DNA from: Crocinitomix sp.
GTDB lineage: Bacteria; Bacteroidota; Bacteroidia; Flavobacteriales_D; Crocinitomicaceae
Direction: 5' to 3'
Assembly (NCBI GenBank): GCA_013138735.1
Contig: WTCE01000100.1
Span: 87,808 to 151,807, forward strand
DNA length: 64,000 bases
The notes below the pieces were generated by a model. That model did no database searches. It saw nothing but the letters and a program-made list of their open reading frames with translations, and was not told where the DNA came from. Positions within the stretch are counted from its first letter, which is position 1; each line of letters starts with the position of its first letter. Shown here in pieces: positions 16,966 to 26,476 of this stretch. A program made the position numbers and the translations under genes.

Positions 16966-19900
16966 ATGAAAAATATAATTCTCTTTATTACGCTCTTTTG
17001 TTCCAGTTTTGGCTGGTCGCAAACATTCAACTTTACCTTTGAAACCCAATGGGTCGCTCATGAAAACCGTTGCATCCCCTGTGACTATAATGAGGTAAAT
17101 GGTGAAGTAATCTCAACAATTACGAAACAAATAAAAGTTCGTGGTAATTATGAGTTCACATATAATATTGAAAATGTTAAATATGAAACGGTTGAGCTCC
17201 CTTCATTTTACGATAAAAATGTATTACCGTCTGAAGCGGACTTGAGTGTAACTTTTGGAGAATCGCGCCAAGAGAATTTTATTACCTTAGTTTATAATCC
17301 AATCGTTAATCGAAACGGGAAAATAGAAATGTTAAAGGAGATAGAGATTTCTGTTAGTGGTGCTCCAAATTTTGAGAGTCAGAATAGAGATTTTGATTTT
17401 GCATCTGTTTCTGTCCTTGCTTCTGGTGATTGGTATAAAATTGGTGTCTCATCTGATGGTGTCCATAAGATTGATTATAGTGATTTGGCTGACATGGGAG
17501 TTGCAGTTGGTTCATTGAATCCAAATGCAATTAATGTTTATGGAAATCAAATTGCTGAATTGCCCCATACGAACTGGGCAGCTCGTCCTGATGATTTGCT
17601 GAAAAATTCAATTGAAGTTGTTGGTGATGGAGATGGATCGTTTGATACAGAGGACTATGCCTTGTTTTATGCAAAAGGTCCTGAAAAACTAATCATTAAT
17701 TCATCTGATTTCTATCCAAGAAAAAATAAGATTGATTCTTTGAACTATTATTTTATTCATATTGATAACGCAGACATCCCTAAAAGGATTGGAACAGTTA
17801 ATAATTCGGCAGACCCGGTGAATGATGAAGTGACTTCTTATAACTCATACGCCTTGCATGAAAATAACAATGTAAACCTATTAAAATCTGGAGACGGATG
17901 GTATGGCGAACACTTTGAGGGCTCAAGCTTAACGAGCAGCTTTTCAATTAACGCAGAAAATAGAGTTCTTTCGGAGCCCATTTTTTTAGAGACGAAGTTT
18001 GTCTGTAAAAGTAAATCGGGGAGTTCGGGTTTAATTGTGAACGTGAATGGCGCAGAAGTGGACAATATAGCGGCAGGAAATGTTTCTGGAAGTTATACCG
18101 TGGCAACGAATGAAGGAAATTCAGTTGATTTTAATTCTGGAACCGAAAATATTAATGTTGATTTAACTTTTTATAGAACATCCGCCTCAGCCGAAGCTTG
18201 GCTCGATTATATGGAGTTTAATTACATTAAAAAATTACAAATGGGTGTTAATCAATTATTGATTCGAGATTTACGTAATGTAGGTTCTGGAGTTGTAAAG
18301 CGATATAACATGGCAGGTTCAAATGCAAGTACGAACGTTTGGGAAATTACGGATGGGATAAACGCTAAAAAAGTAAATGGAAATTTAAGTGGTTCTAACT
18401 ATACGTATATTATGGATGCAGATACTTTACGGTCATTTGTTGCATTCAATGTTGCGCAAACTAAAAGTGTAATTATCACGGGCAATTATTTAGGTAAAAT
18501 AGCTAATCAAAACTTACATGGTTTACCTCAGGCAGATTATGTAATTGTTTCGCATGAATCATTGCGTTCACAGGCAGACAGATTAGCGAATTTACACCGA
18601 GCAAATGGCTTGTCTGTTCATGTAGTTGATATTCAAACAATTTATAATGAATTTAGCAGTGGGGTTTCAGATCCTGTGGCAGTAAGATGGTTTGCGAAAA
18701 TGTTTTACGATCGCGTAGCAGTTGATCCCGATAATACCTTAAAATATCTTTGTCTTTTCGGAGATGGTACTTATGACCCACTTAACCGAATTGCTAATAA
18801 TAACTACCTCTTACCAACCTATAATAGTCCAGAGTCTGGTCCTGTAGATTATATTTCTTCATTCACAGCTGATGATTTCTTTGGTTTGTTAGATGATCTT
18901 GAATCTATGTCGGCAACAGATATGTTGGATATTGGTATTGGAAGAATTCCAGTGTCGGATCTAGAGAAGGCCGAACAAGTGGTTGATAAAATTCAACATT
19001 ATATGAATTATGGATCAACATTATATAGCAATACTTCAGGTATCCAATGCGATTCAGATGGCTATGCTTCTACATTTGGAGATTGGCGAAATAGAATTGT
19101 GCTAATGGCAGATGACGAAAATAACGGTCAGTTTGTTTCAGATTGCGAGTCATTGAGCGATACAACGTTTAAATATCATCCAGAAATTAATGTGGTAAAG
19201 ATATATTTAGATGCCTATAAACAAACAGTTACTTCTGGTGGGCAAAGATATCCTGATGTTGAAGAAGCCATAAATCAAAACATGAATAAAGGCGCTTTAG
19301 TCTTTAATTATGTTGGGCATGGAGGAGAAACAGGACTTTCGCTAGAACGTGTTGTATCTATTCCAATGATTCAAAATTGGTCTAACATTAACAATATGCC
19401 AATCTTTATCTCAGCAACCTGTGAGTTTAGCCGTTTTGATGATCCTGGGCGAGTGTCTGCTGGTGAAACTACTTTAACGACACCTTATGGCGGTGCTGTT
19501 GGATTGCTGACAACAACTCGCTTGGTGTACATTACCGTGAACACTATTTTAGTGCAAAATTTATATACGGAATTATTCAGTGAAGAAGATGGGGAGCCAT
19601 TAGGTTTAGGAGAAATCATTCGTCGCACAAAAAATTTAACACTAGGTAGTAATAATATGCGGAATTTCACTTTACTAGGAGATCCTGCATTAAAACTAGG
19701 TAAAGCCGGCCCACGAATTATGACGGATGAAATTAATGGGGTGGATGTTTCAATGGTGACCGATACCTTAAAAGCACTTTCTAAAATTACGGTAACAGGT
19801 CATGTTGAAAATGATGCTGGAACTTTATTGAGTGGTTATAATGGACTAGTTTATCCTACAGTATTTGATAAACGCAAAACACGCTATACGCTTGGGCAGG

Positions 19901-20787
19901 ATATTACATCACCCGTTAAGCCGTTTGATACTCAAAATAATATTATCTATAAAGGTAAGTCAACGGTCAAAGATGGAATCTTTACATTTTCATTCGTAGT
20001 GCCAAAAGATATTGACTATACATTCGGTAAAGGAAAAATTAGTTATTACGGTAATACCAATGATGCGCAATATTATGGTTTCGATTCATCCATAGTTGTG
20101 GGCGGTGTAAATCCAGATGGAATTTCAGATGACATTGGCCCAGAGATTGAACTGTTTATGAATGACGAAAATTTTGTAAGTGGTGGATTGACGGATACCA
20201 AGCCGCTATTCTTAGCCAGCATTAATGATGAAAATGGAATTAATACCACAGGAAATGGAATTGGGCATAACATCACATTAATTATTGATGGGAATACGGC
20301 CGCGCCAATCGTGTTGAATAATTTTTATGAAGCAGATTTGGACACTTATCAAAGTGGTAAGGTATCGTATCGACTTTCTGATTTGGAAGAAGGTCCACAT
20401 CAAATAGTTTTCAAAGTATGGGACGTGAATAATAATTCTTCCGAAGCTGTTTTAGACTTCATTGTCGTGCAGGAAGAAGAGATTGGGATCTCACATTTGT
20501 TGAATTATCCAAATCCTTTCACCACAAATACCGACTTTTATTTTGAGCACAATCAAGTATGTAACTCATTAGATGTGAAGATAGAAGTGTTTACAGTTTC
20601 AGGGAAACTGGTGAAAACAATTATTGAAACGGTGCATACAGCAGGCTTCCGAAGTGACGGGATTAATTGGGATGGAAGAGATGATTATGGAGATAAAATT
20701 GGGCGTGGCGTTTATGTTTACAGGCTTTCAATTGAAACCGAACAAGGCAATAAAGCAGAGAAAATTGAAAAACTTGTCATTCTCTAA
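16966..20787 (+). CDS. porU: Type IX secretion sortase PorU
   Basis: A gingipain-like C25 cysteine protease that removes the C-terminal sorting domain of T9SS cargo at the cell surface and attaches anchors. 1273 residues from the ATG at 16966 (a TTG at 16924 is less likely, as the signal peptide begins at this ATG and ends GWSQT). Catalytic His785 lies in NYVGHGGE and Cys819 in ISATCEFSR. The domain is preceded by a propeptide-like N-terminal region (about 20-500). The C-terminus (LLNYPNPF, then GVYVYRLSI) is itself a T9SS-type sorting domain, as known for PorU. It is followed by porV, its working partner, after 183 bp. Confidence 0.96.
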   Translation: MKNIILFITLFCSSFGWSQTFNFTFETQWVAHENRCIPCDYNEVNGEVISTITKQIKVRGNYEFTYNIENVKYETVELPSFYDKNVLPSEADLSVTFGESRQENFITLVYNPIVNRNGKIEMLKEIEISVSGAPNFESQNRDFDFASVSVLASGDWYKIGVSSDGVHKIDYSDLADMGVAVGSLNPNAINVYGNQIAELPHTNWAARPDDLLKNSIEVVGDGDGSFDTEDYALFYAKGPEKLIINSSDFYPRKNKIDSLNYYFIHIDNADIPKRIGTVNNSADPVNDEVTSYNSYALHENNNVNLLKSGDGWYGEHFEGSSLTSSFSINAENRVLSEPIFLETKFVCKSKSGSSGLIVNVNGAEVDNIAAGNVSGSYTVATNEGNSVDFNSGTENINVDLTFYRTSASAEAWLDYMEFNYIKKLQMGVNQLLIRDLRNVGSGVVKRYNMAGSNASTNVWEITDGINAKKVNGNLSGSNYTYIMDADTLRSFVAFNVAQTKSVIITGNYLGKIANQNLHGLPQADYVIVSHESLRSQADRLANLHRANGLSVHVVDIQTIYNEFSSGVSDPVAVRWFAKMFYDRVAVDPDNTLKYLCLFGDGTYDPLNRIANNNYLLPTYNSPESGPVDYISSFTADDFFGLLDDLESMSATDMLDIGIGRIPVSDLEKAEQVVDKIQHYMNYGSTLYSNTSGIQCDSDGYASTFGDWRNRIVLMADDENNGQFVSDCESLSDTTFKYHPEINVVKIYLDAYKQTVTSGGQRYPDVEEAINQNMNKGALVFNYVGHGGETGLSLERVVSIPMIQNWSNINNMPIFISATCEFSRFDDPGRVSAGETTLTTPYGGAVGLLTTTRLVYITVNTILVQNLYTELFSEEDGEPLGLGEIIRRTKNLTLGSNNMRNFTLLGDPALKLGKAGPRIMTDEINGVDVSMVTDTLKALSKITVTGHVENDAGTLLSGYNGLVYPTVFDKRKTRYTLGQDITSPVKPFDTQNNIIYKGKSTVKDGIFTFSFVVPKDIDYTFGKGKISYYGNTNDAQYYGFDSSIVVGGVNPDGISDDIGPEIELFMNDENFVSGGLTDTKPLFLASINDENGINTTGNGIGHNITLIIDGNTAAPIVLNNFYEADLDTYQSGKVSYRLSDLEEGPHQIVFKVWDVNNNSSEAVLDFIVVQEEEIGISHLLNYPNPFTTNTDFYFEHNQVCNSLDVKIEVFTVSGKLVKTIIETVHTAGFRSDGINWDGRDDYGDKIGRGVYVYRLSIETEQGNKAEKIEKLVIL

Positions 20788-20855
20788 ACAAGTGAGGATT
20801 ATATTAAATTGAACATAAATTTTTGCACTCTTACAATAAACTTTTGATTAATACG

Positions 20856-20863
20856 TATATTTG
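20856..20863 (+). promoter_or_regulatory. Candidate -7 element upstream of porV
   Basis: TATATTTG fits the Bacteroidota -7 consensus TAnnTTTG, about 108 bases before the porV ATG. No TTG at the right spacing was found, so the call is tentative; porV may also be read from porU transcription. Confidence 0.4.
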
Positions 20864-20970
20864 AATCAAGTTTAGAGTTAAAGCGAGTTTTGTCTACATT
20901 ACTTTTAGGCAATAAAAGCGCAAAAGTAATGATGAAACAAAGAATTGACTTTAAAAAACAGCTTAGATAA

Positions 20971-22197
20971 ATGAAAAAAAGTATTGCTTATATCGCAACA
21001 GTATTCTTTACAATTTCCGGATTTTCGCAAACTGTATCGAAAGATGAAACGGAATTTACAATTCAGTTGAATACTATTACAACTGCAGTTCCATTTTTAA
21101 TAATAGCGCCCGACTCTAGAGCAAGTGCTATGGGAGACGCTGGTGCTGCGACATCTCCAGGGCCAAATTCTTTTCATTGGAATACGTCTAAATTGGCTTT
21201 TTCAAAAGAAAAATCTGAATTTGGAGTATCTTATTCTCCATGGTTAAAACAATTGGTTGATGATATTCATTTATCTTATTTAAGTGGATATACTAAGGTT
21301 GGTAAAAATCACACTTTTGGAGGTTCAATGCGTTATTTCTCTTTAGGTAATATCACCTTTACAGATGATCAAGGGAATTTAATTCGTGAGTTTAGTCCGA
21401 ATGAATTTGAATTATTAGGTGGATATGCGTTTAAATTATCTGATAGAAGTGCAATTGGTTTCAATGGTAAATTTGTTTATTCAAATTTAACTGGAGGGAT
21501 CAATGCCGGAACTACAGCTACTAAACCTGGTTTAGCTGGTGCGGTTGATTTATCTTACTCTTACTTTAATGAAGATATTGATTTAGGTGGAAGAGATGCA
21601 ACATTGTCTTTCGGGACTAGTATTTCAAATATTGGAAATAAAATGGCTTATACAGTTGAAGCTGATCGTGATTTCTTACCTACGAATCTTCGTTTAGGTA
21701 CTGCTTTGAACGTTAAGTTTGATGATTATAACTCTTTAACCACAACAGTTGATTTTAATAAATTATTGGTGCCTACTTTGCCCGTTAGAAATGGAGATGG
21801 CGTTATTCTTTCTGGGAAAGACAATGATGTTGGTACAACAGGTGGTATGATTCAATCTTTTTATGATGCACCAGGAAATGTTGTTGTGGCAGAAGACGGA
21901 ACAGCAATTATTGAAAAAGGAAGTAGATTCAAAGAAGAGCTTAATGAAATTAACATTGGTGGTGGTTTAGAATATTGGTATAGCGACGTATTAGCGATTC
22001 GCGGTGGATACTTCTATGAACACAGAGCAAAAGGTGATCGTAAATACTTCACGTTTGGTGCAGGAATTTACTACAGTGTATTTGGTATTGATGTATCTTA
22101 TTTAGCTGCGCTAAAAAGAACCAATCCATTAGCTAACACGGTTCGTTTTTCACTTAAATTCAAATTCGGTAACAACAAAATTGCGAGTGCCGAGTAA
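20971..22197 (+). CDS. porV: Type IX secretion outer-membrane protein PorV (LptO)
   Basis: A FadL-like outer-membrane beta-barrel that collects cargo from the translocon and presents it to PorU. 408 residues with a signal peptide ending SGFSQ. Family marks are the start of the mature part (ITTAVPFLIIAPDSRASAMG), HWNTSKLAFS, the YSPWLKQL segment and the closing strands LANTVRFSLKFKF. It lies just after porU, the conserved order in flavobacteria. A second PorV-type gene (22754-23950) follows after ispF, so two shuttles may exist. Confidence 0.96.
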   Translation: MKKSIAYIATVFFTISGFSQTVSKDETEFTIQLNTITTAVPFLIIAPDSRASAMGDAGAATSPGPNSFHWNTSKLAFSKEKSEFGVSYSPWLKQLVDDIHLSYLSGYTKVGKNHTFGGSMRYFSLGNITFTDDQGNLIREFSPNEFELLGGYAFKLSDRSAIGFNGKFVYSNLTGGINAGTTATKPGLAGAVDLSYSYFNEDIDLGGRDATLSFGTSISNIGNKMAYTVEADRDFLPTNLRLGTALNVKFDDYNSLTTTVDFNKLLVPTLPVRNGDGVILSGKDNDVGTTGGMIQSFYDAPGNVVVAEDGTAIIEKGSRFKEELNEINIGGGLEYWYSDVLAIRGGYFYEHRAKGDRKYFTFGAGIYYSVFGIDVSYLAALKRTNPLANTVRFSLKFKFGNNKIASAE

Positions 22198-22201
22198 TTC
22201 A

Positions 22202-22684
22202 TTGCCTATTTTTAGAATCGGTTCAGGGGTTGATATTCATCAATTAACTGAAGGCCGCAAATTAATCATTGGCGGTGTACATATCGCGTCTCCATTCGGA
22301 GCGCTTGGACATTCAGATGCTGACGTATTATTACATGCCATTTGTGATGCTTTATTAGGTGCAGCAAATTTACGAGACATAGGTTTTCATTTTCCTGATA
22401 CTGACCCGCGATATAAAGATGCGGATAGTAAATTGCTTTTAAAAGATACCTTTTCCTTAATTCAAGAAAAGGGATATGCATTAGGAAATATGGATTGTAC
22501 CGTTTTATTGGAGAATCCAAAAGTGAATCCGCACATTCTAGCTATGCAAAAAATTATAGCCGAAATTGTTGACGCAACAGTTGATCAAATTTCAATCAAA
22601 GCCACGCGTGGTGAGAAAATGGGATTCATTGGCGAAGGGTTAGGGATTCAGGCCTTTGCAACCGTTTTGATTTATAAAATCTAA
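22202..22684 (+). CDS. ispF: 2-C-methyl-D-erythritol 2,4-cyclodiphosphate synthase
   Basis: An MEP-pathway enzyme converting CDP-ME 2-phosphate to ME-cyclodiphosphate for isoprenoids. About 160 residues. Metal ligands are in GVDIHQL (Asp, His) and GHSDADVLLHA (His); FPDTDPRYKDADSK and the closing KATRGEKMGFIGEGLG are also family marks. There is no ATG: starts TTG 22202, GTG 22187 and TTG 22181 are in frame, and the first matches the family's usual N-terminus best; the other two overlap the end of porV. Whichever is right, the gene is tightly coupled to porV. Other MEP genes are not in the window. Confidence 0.95.
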   Translation: MPIFRIGSGVDIHQLTEGRKLIIGGVHIASPFGALGHSDADVLLHAICDALLGAANLRDIGFHFPDTDPRYKDADSKLLLKDTFSLIQEKGYALGNMDCTVLLENPKVNPHILAMQKIIAEIVDATVDQISIKATRGEKMGFIGEGLGIQAFATVLIYKI

Positions 22685-22753
22685 AGTAACTTCCTCTAGT
22701 TTAATGCAATAATTACAAGTGTTTTGAGTTTACCATAACGTAACTCAACCATT

Positions 22754-23950
22754 ATGAAATTTAGTCTATTATTCCTTTTAAGTAGTTCCGTTGTATTCAA
22801 CTCGTCCGCTCAAATTAGTTCCGGAGGAACTGCGTTTACAACGCAATTAAATACAATCACAACAGCCGTTCCATTCGTGCTCATTTCACCAGATGCTAGA
22901 TCAAGCGGAATGGGAGATGTTGGAGCAGCAACTGATCCAGATGCCTATTCAATCCATTGGAATACGTCAAAATTGGCCTTTTCTGAAAAGAGAACGGAAA
23001 TTGGGGTTTCCTATTCACCTTGGTTACGCAATCTTATAAAGGATGTTCATTATACACATGCCAGCGGATATACTAAATTGGGAAATCGGCATACGGTTGG
23101 AGCATCAATGACCTATTTTTCGTTAGGGTTAATCACCTTTACAGGTTTTCAAGGAAATTTAATTCGTGAATTTAATCCTAACGAGTATGAATTTGTTGGG
23201 GCGTATGCGCTTAGATTATCAAAACGAAGTGCAATCGGAGTTAACTTAAAATATATCTACTCAAATTTAACAGGTGGAATAAATGCAGGTTCTGTTCAAA
23301 CGAAACCAGGTCTAGCAATGGCGAGTGACATTTCCTATTCATACTTTAATAAAGATCTTTCATTAGGGACATGGCCTGCACAATGGTCATTTGGAGTCAA
23401 CATCTCTAACTTTGGTAATAAAATGGCATACACGGTTGAATCCGCCCGCGATTTTATTCCCGCAAATCTAAAAATAGGATCTAGCTTTATCGTCAACATC
23501 AACAAAAAACATAGCATTACGGCTGCCTTAGATGTCAATAAATTATTAGTGCCAACATTACCTGCGCGTGATTGGGGTGGGAATATTGTTTCCGGATTGG
23601 ATAATAATGTGGGCGCGCTTGTTGGTATAGTTCAGTCTTTTTATGATGCGCCTGGAAATGTAATTATTAGCAATACTGGAGTTGTTACCGTTGAAAAAAA
23701 TAGTAGACTCAAAGAAGAGTTAAATGAAATTAATATTGGTGGTGGATTTGAGTATCAATATAAAGGAATGTACGTGCTGCGTACGGGCTATTTTTATGAG
23801 CATAAAAGTAAAGGTGCAAGGCAATATTTAGCAACAGGTTTAGGGTATTTTAATGGAAAGTTTGGGGCCGATTTTTCTTATTTGCTTACTATGAAAAAGA
23901 ATAATCCTTTAGCCAATACCATGCGCTTTTCTCTCAATTTTGCCATTTGA
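22754..23950 (+). CDS. PorV-family paralogue
   Basis: A 398-residue protein, strongly similar to PorV over its whole length: TTQLNTITTAVPF, the HWNTSKLAFSEK and SYSPWLR blocks, YSNLTGGINAG, DVNKLLVPTLPAR, KEELNEINIGGG and a C-end LANTMRFSLNFAI. It has its own signal peptide (ending NSSAQ). Similarity by eye is high and collinear, so it looks like a tandem duplication with ispF caught between. It could be a second cargo shuttle or a PorV-like protein with another role; both copies keep the conserved blocks, so neither looks like a pseudogene. It ends 4 bases before the stop of convergent pbpC. Confidence 0.9.
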   Translation: MKFSLLFLLSSSVVFNSSAQISSGGTAFTTQLNTITTAVPFVLISPDARSSGMGDVGAATDPDAYSIHWNTSKLAFSEKRTEIGVSYSPWLRNLIKDVHYTHASGYTKLGNRHTVGASMTYFSLGLITFTGFQGNLIREFNPNEYEFVGAYALRLSKRSAIGVNLKYIYSNLTGGINAGSVQTKPGLAMASDISYSYFNKDLSLGTWPAQWSFGVNISNFGNKMAYTVESARDFIPANLKIGSSFIVNINKKHSITAALDVNKLLVPTLPARDWGGNIVSGLDNNVGALVGIVQSFYDAPGNVIISNTGVVTVEKNSRLKEELNEINIGGGFEYQYKGMYVLRTGYFYEHKSKGARQYLATGLGYFNGKFGADFSYLLTMKKNNPLANTMRFSLNFAI

Positions 23951-23954
23951 TTCA

Positions 23955-26327
23955 TTAGCCGTCACCACTAACAGTTACTTCAAAAAGTACCATTTCACTA
24001 TTTCCTTTTTCGTCTATAATCGTTAAACGGTGTTTCCCGGTGGCTGGCATATATTTCATCTGATGAATCCCTTTAGTCGTTCCTATAAATGAATCATCTA
24101 AATGCCAATAAAGGTTGATTTTTTCATTAATATGCGTCGCCTCAAAAAAGATGGCCTCATTCACCTCTTCAAAGTTCAGCGGAATAAAAATTTGACTGTT
24201 AGATTTTGGGTAGATCACCGCCAATTCCTTTTGACCAACTGTGTTCACACATCCTTCCATATAAGCAGGTGGTTTTCTATAATTGGGATCATGGTTTTTA
24301 TAAAAGTATTCTGCAACAGCTGGTAAGGTAAACCAGGATTCTTTTTTAGCTAAAGCCATATTATAGCAAGAGGAGTTAACCTGGTAAGTACTTGAACTAT
24401 CCAAAAATAGGAATTGATGATAGTGACAAGGGGGGGTGTTTAATGCCTTTTTTGGAATATACTTTTCTTGCGTCTGTTCGCATGCATCACTAGCGCGATA
24501 GCCTGATTTGCTGCAGATTTCAACCAATTGCATGTCATCAAACGGTTGGTAAAACCAATCTGATTGAGGGAGTGCAGAAAAAACATCAAAAAGAATAGGG
24601 GCAGCAGTTTCGCGTCCAATCAAACCTGGTCGACCTTCTCCGTCAGCATTTCCCACCCAAACGCCAACTACATATTTAGAATTGGTTCCGACAGCCCATG
24701 CGTCTCTAAAACCAAAACTTGTACCTGTTTTCCAAGCTATTTGTTGCGAAGTTTCAAATAGTTCCCAATTAATATCATCTTCAGGGCGTTGTACTTCTCG
24801 CATGGCTTGGAAAGTGAACCAACTTGTGGCTGCACTAAATACGGGCCGCTCTTCTATGTACTCCTCCTCGGCTAATAAATAGCTGGTGCGTTTGTTTACA
24901 CCGGTTCCGTAGTTCGGATAACGATTAAGACTTCTTGCCATCAAGCCATAAGCAGATACCAAATCCCATAAGTTCGTTTCGGCACCACCCAATATTAATG
25001 AAAGACCATAATGCTGTGGGGTGTTTTTAATGGTTGTAAAACCTAATTTTTGTAGCGAGTAATGAAATTTTTCAACGCCAAACTTTGTGAGTAAGCGTAC
25101 CATTGGCACATTTAATGAACGGGATAAAGCGTCATCAATTTTAACAATACCGTCGTATTTTAAATTGTAGTTTTTGGGCGAATAGCCAGACATTATAGTT
25201 GGAATGTCTTGCACTACCATTTCAGGAGTTACACTGCCGTTTTCTAGCATTGATGCGTAAAGGAAAGGCTTTATAATGCTGCCTGTACTTCTAGGCGCCA
25301 TAATTATATCCACGTCACTGCTATGTTCAGCCTCAACATTCGGCACATTTCCTGTATAGGCAATCACTTTTCCAGTTTCAACTTCCATTACGAGCACAGC
25401 AGCATTGTGTATTTCATTTTCGCGCAGTTTTTCATGGTGAAATTGGACAATACTATTCGTGCGCTCCTGAATGGAAATGTCTATAGAGGTTTGAACAACT
25501 TGGCCTTTTAACCCATCTTTTATAACGCGTGTTAATAAGTGAGGCGCAATTCTTGGAATGGGATGCGGTTTTTCTGGAAGCTCTTCCAATTTTGATAAAA
25601 CCCATGTGGTTGAATCTATTTCGTCCACCTCATAAAGGCGATCCAATAAGCGGTTTCGCTTTGCAATTAGTAAATCTCTATTTTTACCGGGATGCATCAA
25701 TGAAGGTGCATTGGGTAGCACAGCCAAAGTCGCCGTTTCTGCCCACGATAATTGATCGGCAGGTCTTGCAAAATAGCGCCAAGCTGCTGCGTCTAAGCCA
25801 ACAACGTTTCCGCCCATTGGCGCGTTTGAAGCGTATAAAGCTAATATTTCACTCTTATCATAACGCCACTCTGCTCGTGTGGCCATAAAAATCTCTACTA
25901 CTTTTTGCCAAATTGTCCGCGATTGCCCTTTTCTACTCATGCGCATTAATTGCATGGTAATGGTGCTTCCGCCGCTTACTTTTTCTCCAGATGACATGTT
26001 TTGGTATACCGCTCTAGCCAATCCTTTTATACTTACACCCCAATGTGATTGGAAGCTGCGGTCTTCAAATTGAATAATTGCTTTTTCAAATTTTTCAGGT
26101 ACTGTTGGATTGTATGGAAAGCGCCATTGCCCATCTGCGGCTATTGAGGCAGCTAATAAATTACCTTCTTTATCTAAAAGCACAGTGCTAGTTGGGTCGT
26201 CAAATAGTGTTTTGGGCAGACAAAAAAACCAGATAAAAAAGACGGTTAGCGTTAATGCAGACAATATGTATTTATACCGCTTTATAAAGCGTAAAAACCA
26301 TTTTCCTATTTTTTTTATTCGTTTCAA
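23955..26327 (-). CDS. pbpC: Penicillin-binding protein 1C
   Basis: A bifunctional peptidoglycan synthase-type protein at the inner membrane. 790 residues: a cytoplasmic basic N-terminus, a membrane helix (about 20-38), a GT51 glycosyltransferase domain (about 60-230, catalytic E88 in QFEDRSF), a transpeptidase domain with the SxxK motif (STGSIIKP), SLN and KTGTS, and a C-terminal BiPBP_C domain (about 695-790) that sets PBP1C apart from PBP1A/1B. The start is TTG directly followed by a Lys/Arg-rich stretch, with no nearby ATG. In many bacteria pbpC pairs with a bacterial alpha-2-macroglobulin gene; none is adjacent here. Confidence 0.95.
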   Translation of the reverse strand: MKRIKKIGKWFLRFIKRYKYILSALTLTVFFIWFFCLPKTLFDDPTSTVLLDKEGNLLAASIAADGQWRFPYNPTVPEKFEKAIIQFEDRSFQSHWGVSIKGLARAVYQNMSSGEKVSGGSTITMQLMRMSRKGQSRTIWQKVVEIFMATRAEWRYDKSEILALYASNAPMGGNVVGLDAAAWRYFARPADQLSWAETATLAVLPNAPSLMHPGKNRDLLIAKRNRLLDRLYEVDEIDSTTWVLSKLEELPEKPHPIPRIAPHLLTRVIKDGLKGQVVQTSIDISIQERTNSIVQFHHEKLRENEIHNAAVLVMEVETGKVIAYTGNVPNVEAEHSSDVDIIMAPRSTGSIIKPFLYASMLENGSVTPEMVVQDIPTIMSGYSPKNYNLKYDGIVKIDDALSRSLNVPMVRLLTKFGVEKFHYSLQKLGFTTIKNTPQHYGLSLILGGAETNLWDLVSAYGLMARSLNRYPNYGTGVNKRTSYLLAEEEYIEERPVFSAATSWFTFQAMREVQRPEDDINWELFETSQQIAWKTGTSFGFRDAWAVGTNSKYVVGVWVGNADGEGRPGLIGRETAAPILFDVFSALPQSDWFYQPFDDMQLVEICSKSGYRASDACEQTQEKYIPKKALNTPPCHYHQFLFLDSSSTYQVNSSCYNMALAKKESWFTLPAVAEYFYKNHDPNYRKPPAYMEGCVNTVGQKELAVIYPKSNSQIFIPLNFEEVNEAIFFEATHINEKINLYWHLDDSFIGTTKGIHQMKYMPATGKHRLTIIDEKGNSEMVLFEVTVSGDG

Positions 26328-26476
26328 ATCTTATCTTTATACAAGTTTGATGTTCTTCTGTGTGAAGTACTCAAAGCATCATTTGGTTGTTATTTAATTC
26401 CGAATGGAATAGCTAAACTAATTAAATTTATTTCAATAATAAAACGACTTTTATTATACGCTTTGCCTTAGCATTT

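Noticed and set aside
23955..26327. pbpC without an adjacent alpha-2-macroglobulin gene as a novelty
   Set aside because: The pairing is common but not universal, and the partner may be elsewhere.
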